Below, in pieces: positions 61,301 through 64,000 of a DNA stretch of 64,000 bases; position 1 is the first letter of the stretch, and each line of letters begins with the position of its first letter. The DNA lies in NCBI GenBank assembly GCA_964573725.1, contig CAZNLJ010000003.1, positions 1 through 64,000 on the forward strand. The letters are read 5' to 3'. The notes below the pieces were generated by a model, which saw only the letters and a list, made by a program, of their open reading frames with translations, made no database searches and was not told the origin of the DNA. This DNA is from UBA6168 sp964573725. GTDB taxonomy: Bacteria > Bacteroidota > Bacteroidia > Chitinophagales > Saprospiraceae. The translations under genes were made by a program, and so were the position numbers.

Positions 61301-61807
61301 TTGCCCTTACGGGACAACCTGATCAAGCAACTGCCCCCGCTCAAGAAGAAATTTGTCCGCCACCGGGCATACGGACAAGCCACCCTGGAGACGGTTTTTT
61401 CACCCTCGGACTTGGCTTCCGCCCAACACTACCGGGCCAATACCTTTGCCACCACTTACTTCGAGAACGTCGACGGCAATTTTCGTCCGATGCCCCTCCC
61501 CATCCAGGCGCAAGTCGCACCGGTGAACGCCCTGCTCGCCGATGACTTCAACCGGGACGGCCACCTCGACATCCTGTTGGCCGGTAATTCAAGCTCCCCG
61601 GAAGTGGAAACGGGGCGCATCGATTCCGGCAACGGTTTGTTGCTGGCGGGTGACGGCAAGGGTGGATTCACCCCTGTCCCAAGCAAAGAAAGCGGCTTCT
61701 GGGCGCTGGGCGTTGTCCGTGACATGGTCAGGCTGAAACTGGCGGACGGCACTCCCCTCGTGGTTGTGGCCCGGAACGACGACGCAATCACCGTGTACCG
61801 CTATTGA
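58364..61807 (+). CDS. Large exported FG-GAP/VCBS protein with ASPIC/UnbV domain
   Basis: 1147 residues; alternative start at 58394. A hydrophobic signal ends at LSLVRC, possibly a lipid Cys39 despite an atypical Arg before it. Many FG-GAP/VCBS repeats with Asp-rich calcium loops (VLDVNKDGLPDLYL, DINSDGWPDLYV, DYDLDGDLDMYL, DADGDGDLDLYV) form probably two beta-propellers around an ASPIC/UnbV domain (NTQGIGATVRVYCG ... HFGLGDYRVADRVEVHWPTG, about 560-630). Surface-exposed members are common in Bacteroidota, often beside SusD genes; none is here. Role in binding or polymer breakdown is inferred. Confidence 0.9.
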   Translation: MHPTAIKRSPMFPLPAFSKISHASVIAAFLFCVLSLVRCQPAQPDEGAPPVRSVDTDTTRFNLVPPEASGLVFSNEITESFENNILINSYLYNGGGVAVLDVNKDGLPDLYLSATQEPNRLFLNKGDMVFEDITGRAGVAAETGIKTGVTVVDINSDGWPDLYVCRSGMQPTDSRANLLFINNGDLTFTEQGAAYGLDNRSASNHANFFDYDLDGDLDMYLLNHPVSFKEVNKITARQEGDEYVRIADPRDEWESDKLFRNEGNGRFTEVSGSAGIRNRAWGLSATVTDFDRDGYPDIFVANDYIEPDIVYINNRKGGFTNQTDRYFRHLSNHTMGVDIADLNNDGLVDLVGLDMIAEDNQRQKELMTTMLLERYNNLVRFHYGHQLMRNVLQINTGASPDSAGAPFMDIGELAGVSNTDWSWSPLLADFDNDGLKDLYITNGYRRDISNLDYLNYTVDSIMQSGGVSTARFQSIDEYLKLIPSTPLQNYMFRNMDGWQFRQVSDDWGLVELSYANGSAYADLDNDGDLDLIVNQIHGNALLYENKTADRQENNWLQVALEGAPGNTQGIGATVRVYCGPDMQYQEVTPVRGFFSSSSTVLHFGLGDYRVADRVEVHWPTGKLVQTRSQVPAGQRITLRMEAARPGSRSTPEAAGKRLFTGTDIPGLAFRHQEDAFIDFNRERLLPHKFSDRGPCLAKGDVNLDGLDDLYIGGAMGQAGSLFLQQTDNSFRPTGPDTWAGDATFEDLAAAFFDADGDGDLDLYVVSGGNSYDAGSLNYQDRLYLNDGKGGFLRAPEGTLPPIRSSGGCVSVSDMDGDGKTDLFVGGQVTPGRYPEPPTSHLLRNDGGKFNDVTPALAPSLQKCGMIHESGWADLDGDGREELLLAGEWMPITVFRWEDGRLKDATASFGLSETHGWWNCILAADFDQDGDLDLVAGNLGLNCRLEASPDAPLQLFAKDFDGNGSLDPILAYHNQGKTYPLPLRDNLIKQLPPLKKKFVRHRAYGQATLETVFSPSDLASAQHYRANTFATTYFENVDGNFRPMPLPIQAQVAPVNALLADDFNRDGHLDILLAGNSSSPEVETGRIDSGNGLLLAGDGKGGFTPVPSKESGFWALGVVRDMVRLKLADGTPLVVVARNDDAITVYRY

Positions 61808-61951
61808 ACCCACGGAAGAGGGCCGGCTGTAAGCTAAGCCGCCAACAACCGCAACCAGGAATGGCAAAGCGCAAATTGGCATCCTTTTTTCAAAGGCAGC
61901 GCGAAGACACATAAACACCAGTCTTTTAAAAATAAAATAATCTTACCGAAC

Positions 61952-62524
61952 ATGCTCAAATTCTTCCTTTTCAGCAGCTGCCTGGCAATTACCGTCGCAG
62001 CGTGTCAACAAGACGGCAACCCGGCCAATGACCCGTCGGCCGGAGGACTGCCGAACGAGGTGCCGACCCTGAACGGAAACCAACTCGCGGCCAGCCAGGC
62101 CATGGACGAAACCGATTACCTGGGACGCTCGCGCCGTTCCCTGGAGAAAATCCAGCGACTGTACGACGAGGCGGCCGGAAAAATGCCCGGACTCGGAAAG
62201 GTATCCACCCGTATCGATGACGACTTCACCTTTTCCCTCACCAACCAGCTGCCGGACGGAACCATCCGTACGGTCGTCAATCTCAAGGATATCAATCCGG
62301 CGGACGGCTCCATTTTCCTGCTGCCGGACAACGAACCGGGCACTTTCCCCGGAATCCGGCTGAGCGTCCTGGAAGGCAGGCCGGGTGTAAGCACCTACAA
62401 GGACGGGCAATTGTCTGCCGAAACAAGGTTCCTGGACCTGTACATGCCCACCCGGTCGGACATCGAGCAAATGGCTCCGGTGCTTGTGTCGATCCTCAAT
62501 ATCGTCCACGGAAAAACAAGATGA
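61952..62524 (+). CDS. Lipoprotein of unknown function
   Basis: 190 residues, lipobox ITVAAC with lipid Cys18 followed by a disordered Asn/Pro-rich linker. The folded part has a helix (DYLGRSRRSLEKIQRLYDEAAGKMP) and a beta region (DFTFSLTNQLPDGTIRTVVNLKDI, LFLDLYMPTRSDIEQM-like end). I do not recognise a family. It is 144 bp after the UnbV gene and is closed by a strong bidirectional terminator. Confidence 0.75.
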   Translation: MLKFFLFSSCLAITVAACQQDGNPANDPSAGGLPNEVPTLNGNQLAASQAMDETDYLGRSRRSLEKIQRLYDEAAGKMPGLGKVSTRIDDDFTFSLTNQLPDGTIRTVVNLKDINPADGSIFLLPDNEPGTFPGIRLSVLEGRPGVSTYKDGQLSAETRFLDLYMPTRSDIEQMAPVLVSILNIVHGKTR

Positions 62525-62554
62525 GCCGGCACGAGGCTTTAAGCCGTCAACAGA

Positions 62555-62594
62555 AAAACGCACCGTCGGACGCGACGGTGCGTTTTTTTTTTTG
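62555..62594. terminator. Bidirectional intrinsic terminator
   Basis: 13-bp perfect arms (62555-62567 with 62574-62586), 6-base loop, about ten Ts on the plus strand and a run of As before it giving Ts on the minus strand. It lies between the convergent lipoprotein and macroglobulin-like genes and can serve both. Confidence 0.88.
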
Positions 62595-62611
62595 TGTCCG
62601 GCGGGTATCGC

Positions 62612-64000
62612 CTATTTCACGATGACCTCCCGCCCTTCGGAATGGCCGGAGAACTCCGGTGTATACATCGACTGAATCCGGGCGATCCCATTGGAGAAGG
62701 TGCCCCTGTGCGTGACCCGCAGCGGATATGTCAGCACATGCGTGCCTTGGGGCAGCCGGTCGAAATAGAAATCGGTGGCGGTATCCCGGATGGATTCATA
62801 CCAGCCCAAGCCGCCTTTCCATTGGTAGCCGCTGCGGGTGGCCAGAGGCTCGAAAGTGGCGGCACGCATATCCTTGAGATGGACGAAAGACATGTCCCGG
62901 TCGGAACGGACCACCAGCCGGACCAGCACCTTTTCGCCGACAGTCAACGAATCCCCGGTCGAAAGGGCCACCAGTACCTCCCCGCTATCGGAAGGAACCG
63001 CGCGGAAAAGCGATTTTTCCAACCGCAGGGGGGTGTCATCAAAAGCCCGGATGCGCTCCGATGATTCAAAATATTGCCAATAAACGGCGCCCCAGGCCAC
63101 CGTCGGGTTCGGGTTCTCGACCCGGACGTCCCCCATGTCCGGGCGGATATCCGGACCAGGAATGCGGTAGCTGTAATAACCGGTACCGGCAGTGGACAGA
63201 CCGGTGGTACGCTTGCGCAGCGCCTCGTTGTGACGGACGGTCGTTTCGGAGGGATGATCACCGCCGAGCACCGGCGCAACCGTTTCTCCCTGCAGGGCGG
63301 AATCCTGGGCCGCCGACAGGATGGCGTGGATGGCGTTGACGGTCGCCTTGCCGTTTTGCCAACGGTGGGTCTGTTTCTGTTTCAGCAACCACACCATCAT
63401 CTCCTGCACGGACCGCTCGTCCTGCGTCACCTCCTCAAATAGCACCATCATCAGCGCTTGAAGTTCGACCGAAGACCGGTACCAGGACCAACCGGCCGGA
63501 ACTTTCCAATACATGCCCAACTCCGGGTGTCGGATGGCCCGGTCTTTCAGCGACCCGACGATCCGTCGGGCGACATCCGGCTGCCCGGCCCGGTACAGGG
63601 TCCATGCGGCCTGACCTTCGGAATAGATGCCCTTACCCAGCCAATAACGGCCGGCCTGCCCCAGGTAATATTCCCATACGCCGGCCATCTTATGATCCAG
63701 TGGGACCACCGGTACCGCATCGGACCGGTTGTCACCTTCCCGACCTTGTCCGGGCAGGAAAAACACCCGGGCATACAGGTATTGGATGACCCATGCGTCC
63801 AGGTGGTCGTCCTCCAGTCGGGCCTTGCCCTGCCGAACCGCGCTCATCAAGCTTTCATAGCGGTCCAGCAACGCCGCATCGCCATAGGCGACGGCTTTGG
63901 CGACCATCCTCCGCAGCGGCTCCCTGGCTTGGCCATCCAGCGCCCCGCGCCACAGGAGTTGCCCGAATCCTTCCAACATGGAAGTGGTGACCGACCAGGA
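62612..64000 (-). CDS. Alpha-2-macroglobulin-like protein, C-terminal part (N-terminus beyond window)
   Basis: 462 residues visible; the frame is open to the right edge, so the start is missing. An alpha/alpha-toroid TED-like region (SWSVTTSMLEGFGQLL, WTLYRAGQPDVARRIVGSL, MVWLLKQKQTHRWQNGKATVNAIHAIL) is followed by a C-terminal beta domain (TVGEKVLVRLVVRSDRDMSFVHLKDMRAATFEPL; VLTYPLRVTHRGTFSNGIARIQSMYTPEFSGHS). This end matches bacterial alpha-2-macroglobulin family proteins, which trap proteases in the periplasm. No CXEQ thioester motif is visible in the part seen. Confidence 0.85.
   Translation of the reverse strand, partial: SWSVTTSMLEGFGQLLWRGALDGQAREPLRRMVAKAVAYGDAALLDRYESLMSAVRQGKARLEDDHLDAWVIQYLYARVFFLPGQGREGDNRSDAVPVVPLDHKMAGVWEYYLGQAGRYWLGKGIYSEGQAAWTLYRAGQPDVARRIVGSLKDRAIRHPELGMYWKVPAGWSWYRSSVELQALMMVLFEEVTQDERSVQEMMVWLLKQKQTHRWQNGKATVNAIHAILSAAQDSALQGETVAPVLGGDHPSETTVRHNEALRKRTTGLSTAGTGYYSYRIPGPDIRPDMGDVRVENPNPTVAWGAVYWQYFESSERIRAFDDTPLRLEKSLFRAVPSDSGEVLVALSTGDSLTVGEKVLVRLVVRSDRDMSFVHLKDMRAATFEPLATRSGYQWKGGLGWYESIRDTATDFYFDRLPQGTHVLTYPLRVTHRGTFSNGIARIQSMYTPEFSGHSEGREVIVK

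Overview
The window looks like one scaffold of a GC-rich member of the Bacteroidota, probably near the Saprospiria; the exact lineage is inferred. Evidence: a one-protein hybrid two-component system (propeller, histidine kinase, receiver and AraC domains fused), many lipoproteins and outer-membrane barrels, a cbb3 oxidase with fused CcoN and CcoO, an ASPIC/UnbV protein, a DUF6089 protein, and repeated use of the Bacteroidota -7 promoter element TAnnTTTG with almost no Shine-Dalgarno sequences. A run of ten Ns at 44409-44418 shows the scaffold is a draft.

Layout. 1-7363 (minus): a two-gene secreted-protein unit, a very large LamG protein cut by the left edge and a tail-fibre-type S74 protein, divergent from a hybrid two-component regulator (7975-12039). 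Three 21-bp-spaced direct repeats lie between them. 12437-15990 (minus): three tandem universal stress proteins and a small conserved protein. 16334-22043 (plus): the cbb3 oxidase operon ccoS-ccoNO-ccoQ-ccoP-ccoG-ccoH. FNR/CRP-like inverted repeats precede both the stress-protein genes and the oxidase operon, suggesting a shared low-oxygen regulon. 22249-30818: a DUF4197 protein, a PaaE-like reductase with its TetR regulator, an NrtR-like regulator, an AsmA-like protein, an MmcQ/YjbR protein, TrmD and an FKBP isomerase. 31042-44036: two envelope proteins, then PPDK, GalE, CysQ, a CopA-type ATPase, a SpoU methyltransferase, RNase R and an unknown membrane-anchored protein.

44182-47292 holds three copies of an intergenic element of about 290 bp (one inverted, one interrupted by the assembly gap) around a TPR protein gene and a CAU-anticodon tRNA. 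A fourth copy lies at 55604-55873. The copies have imperfect terminal inverted repeats, a GC-rich hairpin whose arms differ between copies but still pair, and in three copies a terminator-like second hairpin. I do not recognise the family; it is the best candidate here for something undescribed.

47435-64000: PurL, a TlpA-type lipoprotein, a GT4 glycosyltransferase, a lipoprotein/SCO/cytochrome c group, an SRPBCC protein, a DUF6089 barrel, a fourth universal stress protein beside a PiT-like membrane protein, a 1147-residue FG-GAP/UnbV protein, a small lipoprotein, and the C-terminal part of an alpha-2-macroglobulin-like protein cut by the right edge.
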